Positions 16,218-24,871 of a stretch of 64,000 nt of DNA are shown piece after piece. The notes beneath the pieces were generated by a model. It saw only the letters and a program-made list of their open reading frames with translations, was not told where the DNA came from and ran no database searches. Numbering within the stretch: position 1 is the stretch's first letter; every line of letters starts with the position of its first letter. Origin of the DNA: Natronomonas gomsonensis (GTDB taxonomy: Archaea > Halobacteriota > Halobacteria > Halobacteriales > Haloarculaceae); contig NZ_JACAWU010000001.1 in the NCBI RefSeq assembly GCF_013391635.1, positions 806,001-870,000 of the forward strand. Reading direction: 5' to 3'. A program made the position numbers and the translations under genes.

Positions 16218-16706
16218 ATGGTCACTGTCGGCGAGCAGGCACCCCAGTTCACGGCCCCGAAAGCCGGCGGGGCGGCGTACGACGATATCGAACCGCTGTC
16301 GCTCTCGGAGGCGCTCGAAAACGGCCCCGTCGTGTTGGCGTTCTACCCCGCGGCGTTCACGAGCGGCTGTACCGAAGAGATGTGCACCTTCCGGGACTAC
16401 TACGACGACTTCGCGGCGCTCGATGCGACGGTGTACGGCATCAGCGTCGATTTACCGTTCGCACAGAACGTCTGGATTCGAGAACACGACCTCGGCTTTC
16501 CGATGCTGTCGGACTGGGACCACGAACTCGTCGACAGCTACGACGTGGCCCTCGAGAGCGGCCACGGGATGGAACTCGCCGAGCGGAGCGTGTTCGTCGT
16601 CGACGAGTCCGGCACGGTCGTCTACCGGTGGGTCCGCGACGGCGACAATCCCGACTTCGAGACCCTCGTCGCCGACGTTCGGGCCGCGATAGACGCCGAG
16701 ACGTAG
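16218..16706 (+). CDS. peroxiredoxin (AhpC/BCP type)
   Basis: A 162-residue thioredoxin-fold peroxidase that reduces H2O2 and organic hydroperoxides. The peroxidatic Cys51 sits in FYPAAFTSGCTEEMCTFRD, with a second Cys56 in the same helix as in atypical 2-Cys/BCP enzymes. It is cytoplasmic, alone on its transcript, and divergent from the CMD-like gene, whose superfamily can also serve peroxide defence, though that neighbour lacks the redox cysteines. Confidence 0.9.
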   Translation: MVTVGEQAPQFTAPKAGGAAYDDIEPLSLSEALENGPVVLAFYPAAFTSGCTEEMCTFRDYYDDFAALDATVYGISVDLPFAQNVWIREHDLGFPMLSDWDHELVDSYDVALESGHGMELAERSVFVVDESGTVVYRWVRDGDNPDFETLVADVRAAIDAET

Positions 16707-16754
16707 CGCGGCCTCCAGTAGAACTAAGCCCGAGTGCGGTCCACTTTCGGGGTA

Positions 16755-17972
16755 ATGACGCAACGAGAAGCGTTACCGCTCTCCGATATTTCGGTCGTCG
16801 AGTTGGGGAACATCGTCTCCGCGCCGTTCGCCAGCCTGCTGCTCGCCGATTTGGGCGCCGACGTGGTGAAAGTCGAACGCCCCGGCTCCGGCGACATCAT
16901 GCGCAACGCGGGCGAAAGCGGCGAAGCCGTCGTCAACGCGTTCAACCGGAACAAACGCTCGATTGCGCTCGATTTACAGAGCGATCGCGGCCGGACGGCC
17001 TACCACGACCTCGCCGAGGCGGCCGACGTGGTCATCGAGAACCTCGGCCCGGGCGTCGCAGACCGTCTCGGAATCGGCTACGACGACCTCAGCGAACTGA
17101 ACGCTGGCCTCGTCTACCTCTCCATCAAGGGGTTCCAGCCCGGCCCCTACGGCGACCGCCCCGGGATGGACATGGTCGCCGAAGCGATGTCCGGCCTCGC
17201 CGCCATGACCGGCCGGCCCGGCGACGGCCCGGTCCGCGTCGGCACCTCCATCGCCGACATCGGGTCGGCACTGTACGGCGTCATCGGCGTTCTCACCGCC
17301 CTTCGGGAACGGGAGCGAACGGGCGAGGGCCAGTTCGTCGACGCCACCCTGTTCGAGTCCGCCGCCCAGTGGATGGGCTACTGGGCGACGTACGCCGACA
17401 TGACCGGTCACGACCACCCGCCGCTCGGCTCCTCACACCCCGCCTTCTCGCTGTACGACGTCTTCGAGACCGACGAATCGGACCGCTGGGTCTTCGTCGG
17501 CGTCACCACCGACCGCCACTGGCCGGCGTTCTGTGAGGCTGTCGACCGACCGGACCTGCTGGCCGACGAGCGTTTCGAGACGCCCGCCTCCCGACTGGAC
17601 CACAAATCGGAACTCACCGAGGCGGCCGCCGAGGAACTCGCCGACTGGAACCGCGAGGACCTCGTCGACGCGTTGCTGGACGCGGGTATTCCGGCCGCCC
17701 CCGTCAACGAGCCCTCCGAGTTGCTGGAGGACGACCACCTCAGAGAAACCGGCATGCTCGTCGACTTCGAGGGCGACCACGGGGGCGAGCGAAAGCGACT
17801 CCGGACGGTCAAGACGCCGCTGTCCGGCGACCGAATCGAAACCGAACAGCGTCTCGACGCGCCCCGTCTCGGCGAACACAGTCGCGACGTGCTGAGCGAG
17901 TTCGGCTACGACGACGCCGACATCGATTCGCTCCTCGAAGACGGCGTCATCGAACTGCCGGACGAACGCTAA
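16755..17972 (+). CDS. class III (CaiB/BaiF) CoA-transferase
   Basis: A 405-residue family III CoA-transferase that moves CoA between carboxylic acids through an aspartyl-CoA intermediate. The N-terminal LGNIVSAPFASLLLADLGADVVKVE motif region and the catalytic Asp in RPGMDMVAEAMSG (near residue 145) are intact. Family III enzymes handle carnitine, oxalate, succinate/mesaconate, aromatic acids and more; specificity is not readable. The start is the ATG at 16755. A malate/lactate dehydrogenase homologue lies 42 bp downstream on the same strand. Confidence 0.9.
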   Translation: MTQREALPLSDISVVELGNIVSAPFASLLLADLGADVVKVERPGSGDIMRNAGESGEAVVNAFNRNKRSIALDLQSDRGRTAYHDLAEAADVVIENLGPGVADRLGIGYDDLSELNAGLVYLSIKGFQPGPYGDRPGMDMVAEAMSGLAAMTGRPGDGPVRVGTSIADIGSALYGVIGVLTALRERERTGEGQFVDATLFESAAQWMGYWATYADMTGHDHPPLGSSHPAFSLYDVFETDESDRWVFVGVTTDRHWPAFCEAVDRPDLLADERFETPASRLDHKSELTEAAAEELADWNREDLVDALLDAGIPAAPVNEPSELLEDDHLRETGMLVDFEGDHGGERKRLRTVKTPLSGDRIETEQRLDAPRLGEHSRDVLSEFGYDDADIDSLLEDGVIELPDER

Positions 17973-18014
17973 CGCGGCACGTAGCTTCAAGTGGATGTCT
18001 CACCCGGTATTGGT

Positions 18015-18968
18015 ATGGACGTCCTCGTCGTCGGTGGCGGAGGGACCGTCGGGTCCACCGTCGCCTACACGCTGTCCGTACAGGACCCCGAAACGACCGT
18101 CACGCTCGTCGATTCCGACGCCGACACTGCGGAGGGCCACGCTATCGACGTTCGCCACTCGACGCGTCACGTCGCCCACGGCCTCGGCCGCCCCGACTTC
18201 GGCCCCGAGGGACCCGGCACCGTCCGCGCCGCCGCGGCGTCGCCGTCGCTCGTCGAGGCGGCCGACTGCGTGGTCGTCACCGCCAGCGCGCCGCGAGGCG
18301 AGGGCGGCGATGCCCGCGGCGGCCGACTGACGTTCCTCGAACGGAACCTCGAAATCGCCGACGAAATTGCGGGGTGGCTCGGTGAGGCCGCCCCGACGCC
18401 CGTCGTCGTCGTCTCCAACCCCGTCGACCGCATCACCCACCGCCTGTACCGTCGGACGGGGTGGCCCCGGCGACACTTCCTCGGCTACTCGCTGTCGGAG
18501 ACGGCTCGCATCGCCGACGAAATCGCCCGCCGAACCGACGCTCCGCCGCGAGAGGTGTACTGTCCAATCGTCGGCGAACACGGCGAACACGTCGTCCCCC
18601 TGTTCTCGCGGGCGACCGTCGGCGGCGACTCCGTCGACTTCTCGGAAGCCGAACGCGAGGCCATCGTCGAGTACGTCCGCGACGTGCCCTACGACGTACT
18701 GAAACTCCGCGGCGCCAGGGACTCCTCGCGGTGGGTCACCGCTCGCGGCGTCGCGGCTATCGTCCGCCGACTCGAAGATGGCCGCGCCGAGGCGCCGGCG
18801 TGTCTCTCGACGCCGCTGGATGGCGAGTACGGTTTCGAAGACGTCTCGTTGAGCGTGCCGGTCGAACTCGATGCCGAGGGCGTCGGCGAAATCGTCGAGT
18901 GGGACCTCGCTGACGAGGAACGGGCGGCTTTCGAGGCGGCCTACAGCGCGGTCAAGACCGTCGAGTAG
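18015..18968 (+). CDS. malate/lactate dehydrogenase homologue
   Basis: A 317-residue NAD(P)-dependent 2-hydroxyacid dehydrogenase of the LDH/MDH family. It shows GGGGTVGSTVA at 7-17, TASAPRG with Arg94, SNPVDRITH near 134-142, and catalytic His189 in GEHGEH. Part of the substrate loop (GDARGGRL) differs from the canonical malate motif, so the substrate may be a related 2-hydroxy acid. It probably shares a transcript with the class III CoA-transferase upstream. Confidence 0.85.
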   Translation: MDVLVVGGGGTVGSTVAYTLSVQDPETTVTLVDSDADTAEGHAIDVRHSTRHVAHGLGRPDFGPEGPGTVRAAAASPSLVEAADCVVVTASAPRGEGGDARGGRLTFLERNLEIADEIAGWLGEAAPTPVVVVSNPVDRITHRLYRRTGWPRRHFLGYSLSETARIADEIARRTDAPPREVYCPIVGEHGEHVVPLFSRATVGGDSVDFSEAEREAIVEYVRDVPYDVLKLRGARDSSRWVTARGVAAIVRRLEDGRAEAPACLSTPLDGEYGFEDVSLSVPVELDAEGVGEIVEWDLADEERAAFEAAYSAVKTVE

Positions 18969-18970
18969 CG

Positions 18971-19936
18971 TCAGACCGTCACGACCAGTTTACCGACGAA
19001 ACTGTCCTCCAGAATCGCGCGGTGCATCTCGGCGGCCTCGTCGAGTTCGTAGCGGTGGTGGATTCGGGGGTCGAGGTCGTCACGGGCAACGAGCTTCAAC
19101 ACCGACGACAGCGGCTCGGCAATCCGCGGCGTGTCGGGCCGCGAGGCGAGGTTCGACATGTTCATCATGTGCAGCGAGAGGTTCTTCCCGCGGCCTTCGC
19201 GCGTTCCCTCGAAGGGGCCGTCCTCGCCGGCGTACTGGACGATGCGGCCGCCGAAGGCGGCGATGTCGATGTCGAAGCCGAGGTACTCGCCGATTCGGTG
19301 GTCGAGAACGACGTCTGTCGGCCGGTCGACCGCTCCCCGGAGGTCGGGGTCGTCGTATCTGAGGACGGTGTCGGCGCCGAACTCCCTGGCGGCGCGTTCG
19401 GCGTCTTCGGAGCCGACCGTCGTCATCGTGTCGGCGCCGAGCGCCGCCGACAACTGCACCGCGAGGTGGCCGACGCCGCCGGTCCCGCCGTGGACGAAGC
19501 AGGTCTCGGCCGGCTCCAACCCGGCGTGGTCGACGAGCGCTCGCCACGCCGTCACGCCGGCGAGTGCGGCTGCGGCGCCGGCTTCGAACGACACCGCTTC
19601 GGGCAGCGTCGCGACGATGTCGGTCGGAACCACGACGTACTCGGCGAAGGAGCCCTGCTGGAAGCGGTCGGTGTGGAGGCCCGTACCGCACACGCGGTCG
19701 CCGACTTCGAAGGCGGTCACGTCGTCGCCGACCGCTTCGACGACGCCCGCGAAGTCCGACCCCGTCGTCTTCGGGAGGTGTTTCGGCCCCCACTTCCGCC
19801 GTTTGGCGTCGGTCGGGTTGATGCTGGCCGCCCGGACGGCGACCAGCAGTTCGTCGTCGTTCGGCCTCGGTCGGTCGATGTCTTCGAGTCGAAGTACCGA
19901 CGGGTCGCCCGCTTCGTGGTATCGAACTGCTCGCAT
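18971..19936 (-). CDS. quinone oxidoreductase-like MDR protein
   Basis: A 321-residue medium-chain dehydrogenase/reductase without the zinc ligands of alcohol dehydrogenases. The Rossmann motif is HGGTGGVGHLAVQLSAALGA, with NADPH-type binding likely. It is probably a zeta-crystallin-like reductase acting on quinones or activated double bonds. It starts at the ATG 19936 (MRAVRYHEAG, a classic start for the family) and is convergent with the preceding gene. Confidence 0.88.
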   Translation of the reverse strand: MRAVRYHEAGDPSVLRLEDIDRPRPNDDELLVAVRAASINPTDAKRRKWGPKHLPKTTGSDFAGVVEAVGDDVTAFEVGDRVCGTGLHTDRFQQGSFAEYVVVPTDIVATLPEAVSFEAGAAAALAGVTAWRALVDHAGLEPAETCFVHGGTGGVGHLAVQLSAALGADTMTTVGSEDAERAAREFGADTVLRYDDPDLRGAVDRPTDVVLDHRIGEYLGFDIDIAAFGGRIVQYAGEDGPFEGTREGRGKNLSLHMMNMSNLASRPDTPRIAEPLSSVLKLVARDDLDPRIHHRYELDEAAEMHRAILEDSFVGKLVVTV

Positions 19937-19984
19937 ACCTCCAGAGGCGGCCGCCGGACGCATAGGTGTTGCTCCCCCGGCGGG

Positions 19985-21190
19985 CTATCGGTCCGGGATA
20001 CGGAGGCTGAGAAGCGAGACCGCCGCCGCGACGACGGCCAACACGAGGAACCCCTCGTCGAAGAACCCGCGGTCGGCGAAGGCGCCGAACAGGAGTGGAC
20101 TCGCCGCGCCCAGTCCCATGTAGACGGTTCGAATCGCGCCCAGTCCCGTCCCGCGCATGTCCCGCGGCAGCGCCGCCGTGATGTACGATAGCGTCACCGT
20201 CGCCTGCCCGAGCAGGCTGCTCAACACCGCGGTTGCAGCGACGACGGCCCAGAACGACTGGACGAACGACACGGCGACCATGCCGACGGCGGTCAGCCCC
20301 ATGAGCACCGGGAGGATGCGGTTGAGGCCGATGCGGTCGTAGGCGTTGCCCGACAGCGGCTGGACGAGGATGCCGGTCGCGAAGAACAGCGCGAACAGTC
20401 CCGCAGCGGTCGACGGTGAGAACTCCTTGACCTCTATGAGATACGTCGGATAGAAGCCGGTGAACGCCTGCCAGATGCTGTATCCGAGGATTTGCAGGAG
20501 GCCGACCAACAGAATCGCCGGCCGCGAAATTTCCTCGAAGATGTAGCGTGCGGCGTCGACGGAGATGCTGTCGATGGCGCTTTCGTCGTCGGCCGCCCGC
20601 TCGGGAACGAACAGCCAGAGACTGACACCCACGAGCGCGAACAGGGGGACGGCGATGCCGAAGCCGAGTTGCCACGCGATGGCGGCGGCGACGACGCCCG
20701 CGATAGCCGGCATGACGACGTTGCCAGCCTCGCCGGCGGCCATCGTCACTCCGATGGCCGAGCCGTCCTTGTCGGGGTATATCTCTGAGAGGGCAGTGAA
20801 CCGCGAGACGCCGTACAGCGCCGTCCCGAGGCCGAACAGCGTCGTCGCGCCGAACAGTATCGGCGCCGAGGTGGCCGCCGCGACGAAGGCGATGGTGACC
20901 GCCGAGATGACCGTACTGATGACGAGGATGCGCCGTTCGCCGAACTTGTCGGCGAGGATGCCGCCCGGCAGCTGTCCGACGGCGTAGGCCATCCACAGCA
21001 GGCTCAACAGGAACCCCGCGGCCGTGAGGCTCAGGCCGTAGGCCTCCCGAAGGTTCGGCAACAACACGGGGTAGGTGAGACGGACGCCCATCGAGAGGAA
21101 CCACCCGCCGGCGATGGCGACGAGCGTCCGACTCCGGCCGTCGTTCCAGACGGCACGCACTCTCTCTTCGACCGTTGCTGTGTCTCCCAC
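19985..21190 (-). CDS. MFS transporter
   Basis: A 401-residue major facilitator with 12 predicted helices. The first helix has GGWFLSMGVRLTYPVLLP and the loop 2-3 motif is GGILADKFGERR. I chose the GTG at 21190 (VGDTATVEERV) because a TATA-like TTATAAT lies about 45 bp upstream and an ATG further up would precede that box. The substrate is unknown. It diverges from the amidase gene. Confidence 0.8.
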   Translation of the reverse strand: MGDTATVEERVRAVWNDGRSRTLVAIAGGWFLSMGVRLTYPVLLPNLREAYGLSLTAAGFLLSLLWMAYAVGQLPGGILADKFGERRILVISTVISAVTIAFVAAATSAPILFGATTLFGLGTALYGVSRFTALSEIYPDKDGSAIGVTMAAGEAGNVVMPAIAGVVAAAIAWQLGFGIAVPLFALVGVSLWLFVPERAADDESAIDSISVDAARYIFEEISRPAILLVGLLQILGYSIWQAFTGFYPTYLIEVKEFSPSTAAGLFALFFATGILVQPLSGNAYDRIGLNRILPVLMGLTAVGMVAVSFVQSFWAVVAATAVLSSLLGQATVTLSYITAALPRDMRGTGLGAIRTVYMGLGAASPLLFGAFADRGFFDEGFLVLAVVAAAVSLLSLRIPDR

Positions 21191-21313
21191 GGCTGATGAC
21201 TCCGTCCTACACGTTTCCGGAGTCGGGTGATTATAACTCCTGAGGGGGAGCATGTTGCCGGTACTTCTTCGCGCGTCCGAGGGTTTATCGCCCTCTGCGT
21301 CGGTTGCTACCGC

Positions 21314-22744
21314 ATGGACGCCGAGCAACGCCTCGAGACGCTCATCGACGAGTTCGGTCTCTCGGCCGACGAGGAGACGAAAGCCGCGACGCTTCGCTAC
21401 GCCGAGGAGTTGGCGTCGTACACGGACCGGTGGGACCGCTCGCGGGCGGTCGAACCACGGGGCCACTGGGCCGACGACGAGTACAACGCGCTCCTCGACA
21501 TCTACGACGAACCGCGGCGGCGACGCGAGGACGGCCCGCTGTCGGGACTGTCGTTCGTCCTGAAGGACAACATCGCCGCCGAGGGACTGCGAATGACCTG
21601 TGGCTCGCAATCCTTCGAGACAGTCTCGGCGGCCGACGCGACGGTCGTCGACCGCTTGCTCGACGCCGGCGGCAGTGTTCTCGGGAAGGCCAACATGGAC
21701 GCCTTCGCCTTCGGTCCCGGCGGCCTGTGGAGCGAACGCGGACGGGTCCGGAACCCCATCGATGCCGAGCGGATTCCGGGCGGCACCTCCAGCGGCTGTG
21801 GTGTCGCCGTCGCTTCGGGGTTGGCCGATGCCGCCCTTGGTTCGGATACGGGCGGTAGCGTCCGGTCGCCGGCGGCCTGCTGTGGCGTCGTCGGCATCAA
21901 GCCGACCCACGGACTCGTCTCCCGGTACGGCTTCGTCGAGAACGTCCCCTCAGCCGACACCATCGGTCCGCTGGCCCGCGACGTGGAAACCGCCGCCCGC
22001 GTCCTCGAAGCGATTCGCGGCCCCGACGTTCGGGACCCGACGACCAGCGCCGTCGAACTGCCGCCGCTGGACCGCGACATCGAGGAGTTCGATGCGCTCC
22101 GAATCGGCGTCCTCGACCTCGCTCCGCACGGCGTCTCCGAGGCCGTCGTCGAGGCTATCGACGACTTCGCGGCCGACCTCGACGACGAACCCGAGGTATT
22201 CGTCGGGTCGGTCGACCTCGATATGGAGGACATCGAGGAGGCGTACTCGGTCATCTCCGGGGCGGAGTTCGCGTGGCTGCTCCGGCAGGCCTTCGCCCAG
22301 CGCGGCGGCGTGCCGACCCTTCCGGAGATGGCCGGCCGCATCGACGGCTCGCTGTTCACCGACCACGTCGCCGAACGGCTGCTCCCGGGGGCCTATCTGG
22401 ACGCCGCGACCGATGGTCGGGCCTACGCGCTCGCCCAACAGCAGGTCGTCGCGTTCAAGCGGGCTCTCGCCGAGCGATTCGAGCGATTCGACGTGCTTCT
22501 CACGCCGACGCTGCGGACGCTGCCGCCGAAACCCGACCAACTGCGGAACTCCGAGGGCGGCTTCAAATACACCATCGCCAAGCAGTTCAGCCTCGCGGGG
22601 ATTCCGGCGGTGTCGGTCCCCTTCGCCGAACGGGAGGGCCTGCCGGTGAGCGCCCAACTGCTCGCCCCGCAGTTCGAAGACCGGACCGCAATTCGGGCCG
22701 CACGACTCGTCGAGACCCTCGGCGAGTGGTCTCACGAACAGTGA
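21314..22744 (+). CDS. amidase signature family enzyme
   Basis: A 476-residue amidase-signature hydrolase. The Ser-cisSer-Lys triad is visible: Lys84 in FVLKDNIAAEG, Ser159/160 in GGTSSGCGVA and Ser182 in GSDTGGSVRSPAA. Such enzymes hydrolyse carboxamides to acid and ammonia. GatA subunits share the signature, but no gatB/gatC neighbours are seen, so a free-standing amidase is the better reading. A small split-barrel flavoprotein gene converges on it. Confidence 0.85.
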   Translation: MDAEQRLETLIDEFGLSADEETKAATLRYAEELASYTDRWDRSRAVEPRGHWADDEYNALLDIYDEPRRRREDGPLSGLSFVLKDNIAAEGLRMTCGSQSFETVSAADATVVDRLLDAGGSVLGKANMDAFAFGPGGLWSERGRVRNPIDAERIPGGTSSGCGVAVASGLADAALGSDTGGSVRSPAACCGVVGIKPTHGLVSRYGFVENVPSADTIGPLARDVETAARVLEAIRGPDVRDPTTSAVELPPLDRDIEEFDALRIGVLDLAPHGVSEAVVEAIDDFAADLDDEPEVFVGSVDLDMEDIEEAYSVISGAEFAWLLRQAFAQRGGVPTLPEMAGRIDGSLFTDHVAERLLPGAYLDAATDGRAYALAQQQVVAFKRALAERFERFDVLLTPTLRTLPPKPDQLRNSEGGFKYTIAKQFSLAGIPAVSVPFAEREGLPVSAQLLAPQFEDRTAIRAARLVETLGEWSHEQ

Positions 22745-22756
22745 GGAAGATACCGC

Positions 22757-23293
22757 TCAGTCGTCGTCGGGTGCCGCCGCGCCCATATCGTCGGGCAGGC
22801 CGTACCTGAACGGCATTCCATCCGGCGCGTCCTCGTCGGCCAACCGCGAGGCGTCGAGTTTCCGGTTGTCCCACGTGACGGTGTGGACCGGTTCGATGTC
22901 GAACCAAATCCAGCCGTCGCGTTTGGCGTACACCTTCTTGACCACGTCGGGAATCTCGCCGTCGTAGAACCGCTCGACCCACGCGTCTTCCAGTTTCGAG
23001 CGTTTCTCGGCGTCGGTGACGACCGTCGCGTAGCCGTGGACGAAGACGCCCCGAAGCGAGGTGTAGCTCTCGCCGTCGTCCAGCGTGAGTCCCACCCGGT
23101 TGTCGTGGAAGACGTTCTTGCTCTTGCGCTGGCTCGGGTGGGTGAGCACGTAGAAGTGGCCGTCGTCCAGTCGAGCGAAGCCCACCGGCGCGACGTGGGG
23201 CCAGCCGTTTTCGGAACCCGTCGCCAGATACAGCGTTCGCTGGTCGTCGAGAAACGCCTCCAACTCCTCGTCGTCCATGTTCATCCCTCGCAT
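22757..23293 (-). CDS. pyridoxamine 5'-phosphate oxidase-like split-barrel flavoprotein
   Basis: A 178-residue protein of the FMN/F420-binding split beta-barrel superfamily. The N-terminal DDQRTLYLATGSENGWPHV, followed by HPSQRKSKNVFHDNRVG, is typical of the PNPOx-like group. It probably binds FMN, F420 or haem and acts as a small redox enzyme. Starts at 23293, 23284 or 23278 are all ATG; a TTTGTAC box about 30 bp upstream favours 23293. Confidence 0.8.
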   Translation of the reverse strand: MRGMNMDDEELEAFLDDQRTLYLATGSENGWPHVAPVGFARLDDGHFYVLTHPSQRKSKNVFHDNRVGLTLDDGESYTSLRGVFVHGYATVVTDAEKRSKLEDAWVERFYDGEIPDVVKKVYAKRDGWIWFDIEPVHTVTWDNRKLDASRLADEDAPDGMPFRYGLPDDMGAAAPDDD

Positions 23294-23345
23294 ACGACTC
23301 CGTGAGTGGCGGTCGTACAAAGAGGTATCCGTAGGGTGGCGGGGC

Positions 23346-24749
23346 CTACTCGCTGACGAACTCGGCCGCGTTCTCGCCGGCGATTTTCCCGAACACCGCG
23401 GCGTTCGTCAGCCCCGTTCCGCCGGGGTAGTTGTTGTAGAAGAGGCCGCCGGTGGAGTTGCCCGCGGCGAACAGTCCCGGAATGACCGTATCCGTCGTGT
23501 CGAGCACCTCCGCTTCCGGCGTGATGCCGACGCCGCCGAAGGCGAAGGTCATCCCGCCGGTGACGGGGTAGCCGGTGTACGGCGGGTCGTCCAGCGGGAG
23601 CGCCCAATTGGACTTCGGCGGGGTCACGTCGGTCGCCTCGTTGCCGTCGAGGCTGTTCGCTTCGTAGCGCTCGAAGGCGTCGTCCTCGCAGGCCTCGTTG
23701 TACGCCTCGACGGTCTCGACGGCGCGGTCGACGTCCTCGATGCCGAGGCGGTTCGCGAGCGCCTCGATGGAGTCGGCGGTCATCGACCGCGAGGGACCCA
23801 TGTGCGCCACGTCGTCGACGACTTTCGAGTCGACGATGATGAACGCCTCGTGGTAGGGCTGTTCGAAGATGCGGCGGCCGAACTTCGCGTAGGTGTGAGC
23901 GCGGGCGTCCTCGCCCTCGTCGACGAAGCGCTCGCCGTCGTGGTTGACGATGAGGCCGTACTGGTAGCCGTCGATGCGGGTGATGCCACCCTCCACGTCC
24001 GGCGACCCGGCGTCGATGAGCGCCATGTGGGCGTCGCCCCACTCGCCGTCGGATTTGGCGCCGACGTCCATCGCGGCCTCGATGGCCTCGCCGGTGTTGT
24101 ACCGGCTGCCGCGGACCTTCATGTTACCGTAGCCGGGGCCGTAATATCTGGTCCGTTTCTCCTTGCTGGAGCCGTAATCGCCCGCCGCGAGGACGACGGC
24201 GTCGCCCTCGAAGCGGACGCGGGAGCCCTCGAGGAACCCTTCGACGCCGGTGACGGTGCCGTCGTCGTCCCGGACGAGGTCCTGTGCTTCCGCACGATAG
24301 TAGATGTCGGCACCCTCCGATTCGAGGATGTCTATCAGTTCCGTCACCATGTCGGCGCCGTGGAGCCAGACGCGCCCGGCGGTGTACCCGGAGTGTGGCG
24401 CCTGATACTCCCATTCGAGCCCCTTGTGGGTCAGCCACTCGAAGGTCTCGGCGGCCTCCCGGGTCACCGTCTTCGCGAGGTCCTCGTCGGCGCGGTAGTT
24501 GGTGACCTTCATGATGTCGGAGTAGAAGTCCGAGGCCGTGTAGTCGGGGACGTTGAACTCGACGTCGAGGTCGATGTCGGCCGTCGGGATGCGGAACGAT
24601 TCGGTGAACTGCGTGTGGCCGCCGCGGTGTTCTTCCGGTGCCTTCTCCAGTATCGCCACGTCGGTGTCCTCCTCGGCGAGACGGAGGCCGGCGGCGAGAC
24701 CGGCGATACCACAGCCGACCACGACCACGTCGTACTCTTTGTGCTGCAT
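23346..24749 (-). CDS. FAD-dependent dehydrogenase, tricarballylate dehydrogenase (TcuA)-like
   Basis: A 467-residue flavoprotein of the fumarate reductase/succinate dehydrogenase family. The N-terminal dinucleotide motif is VVVVGCGIAGLAAGLRLAEE, followed by GGHTQFTESFR, a region resembling TcuA-type proteins, and a C-terminal GGMTFAFGGVGITPEAEVL and PGLFAAGNSTGG. TcuA oxidises tricarballylate to cis-aconitate; the actual substrate here could be another di- or tricarboxylate or a ketosteroid-like compound. It diverges from an SdhA paralogue across a 122-bp shared promoter region. Confidence 0.82.
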   Translation of the reverse strand: MQHKEYDVVVVGCGIAGLAAGLRLAEEDTDVAILEKAPEEHRGGHTQFTESFRIPTADIDLDVEFNVPDYTASDFYSDIMKVTNYRADEDLAKTVTREAAETFEWLTHKGLEWEYQAPHSGYTAGRVWLHGADMVTELIDILESEGADIYYRAEAQDLVRDDDGTVTGVEGFLEGSRVRFEGDAVVLAAGDYGSSKEKRTRYYGPGYGNMKVRGSRYNTGEAIEAAMDVGAKSDGEWGDAHMALIDAGSPDVEGGITRIDGYQYGLIVNHDGERFVDEGEDARAHTYAKFGRRIFEQPYHEAFIIVDSKVVDDVAHMGPSRSMTADSIEALANRLGIEDVDRAVETVEAYNEACEDDAFERYEANSLDGNEATDVTPPKSNWALPLDDPPYTGYPVTGGMTFAFGGVGITPEAEVLDTTDTVIPGLFAAGNSTGGLFYNNYPGGTGLTNAAVFGKIAGENAAEFVSE

Positions 24750-24837
24750 GGGCTGGTAACTCTACTTCCAACTCCACGAGACGACATAAGGAGATTACTA
24801 TCGCGGTCGGTGTCTCCCCTACTCGCCGCAGGACCGT

Positions 24838-24847
24838 ACGTTAAAGT
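24838..24847 (+). promoter_or_regulatory. TATA box of the SdhA-like gene
   Basis: TACGTTAAAG is centred about 29 bp upstream of the ATG at 24872. Confidence 0.5.
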
Positions 24848-24848
24848 C

Positions 24849-24871
24849 GTGTGGTTGCCAAGGAACCACAC
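24849..24871. promoter_or_regulatory. operator-like dyad abutting the SdhA-like start
   Basis: GTGTGGTT (24849-24856) and AACCACAC (24864-24871) form a perfect 8-bp dyad with a 7-bp spacer. It fills the space between the TATA box and the ATG, where a repressor would block initiation, or where the first bases of the mRNA could pair. Confidence 0.6.

Noticed and set aside
21314-22744. GatA subunit of the tRNA amidotransferase
   Set aside because: The triad alone is shared by all amidase-signature enzymes, no gatB or gatC is adjacent, and an independent amidase is the simpler call.
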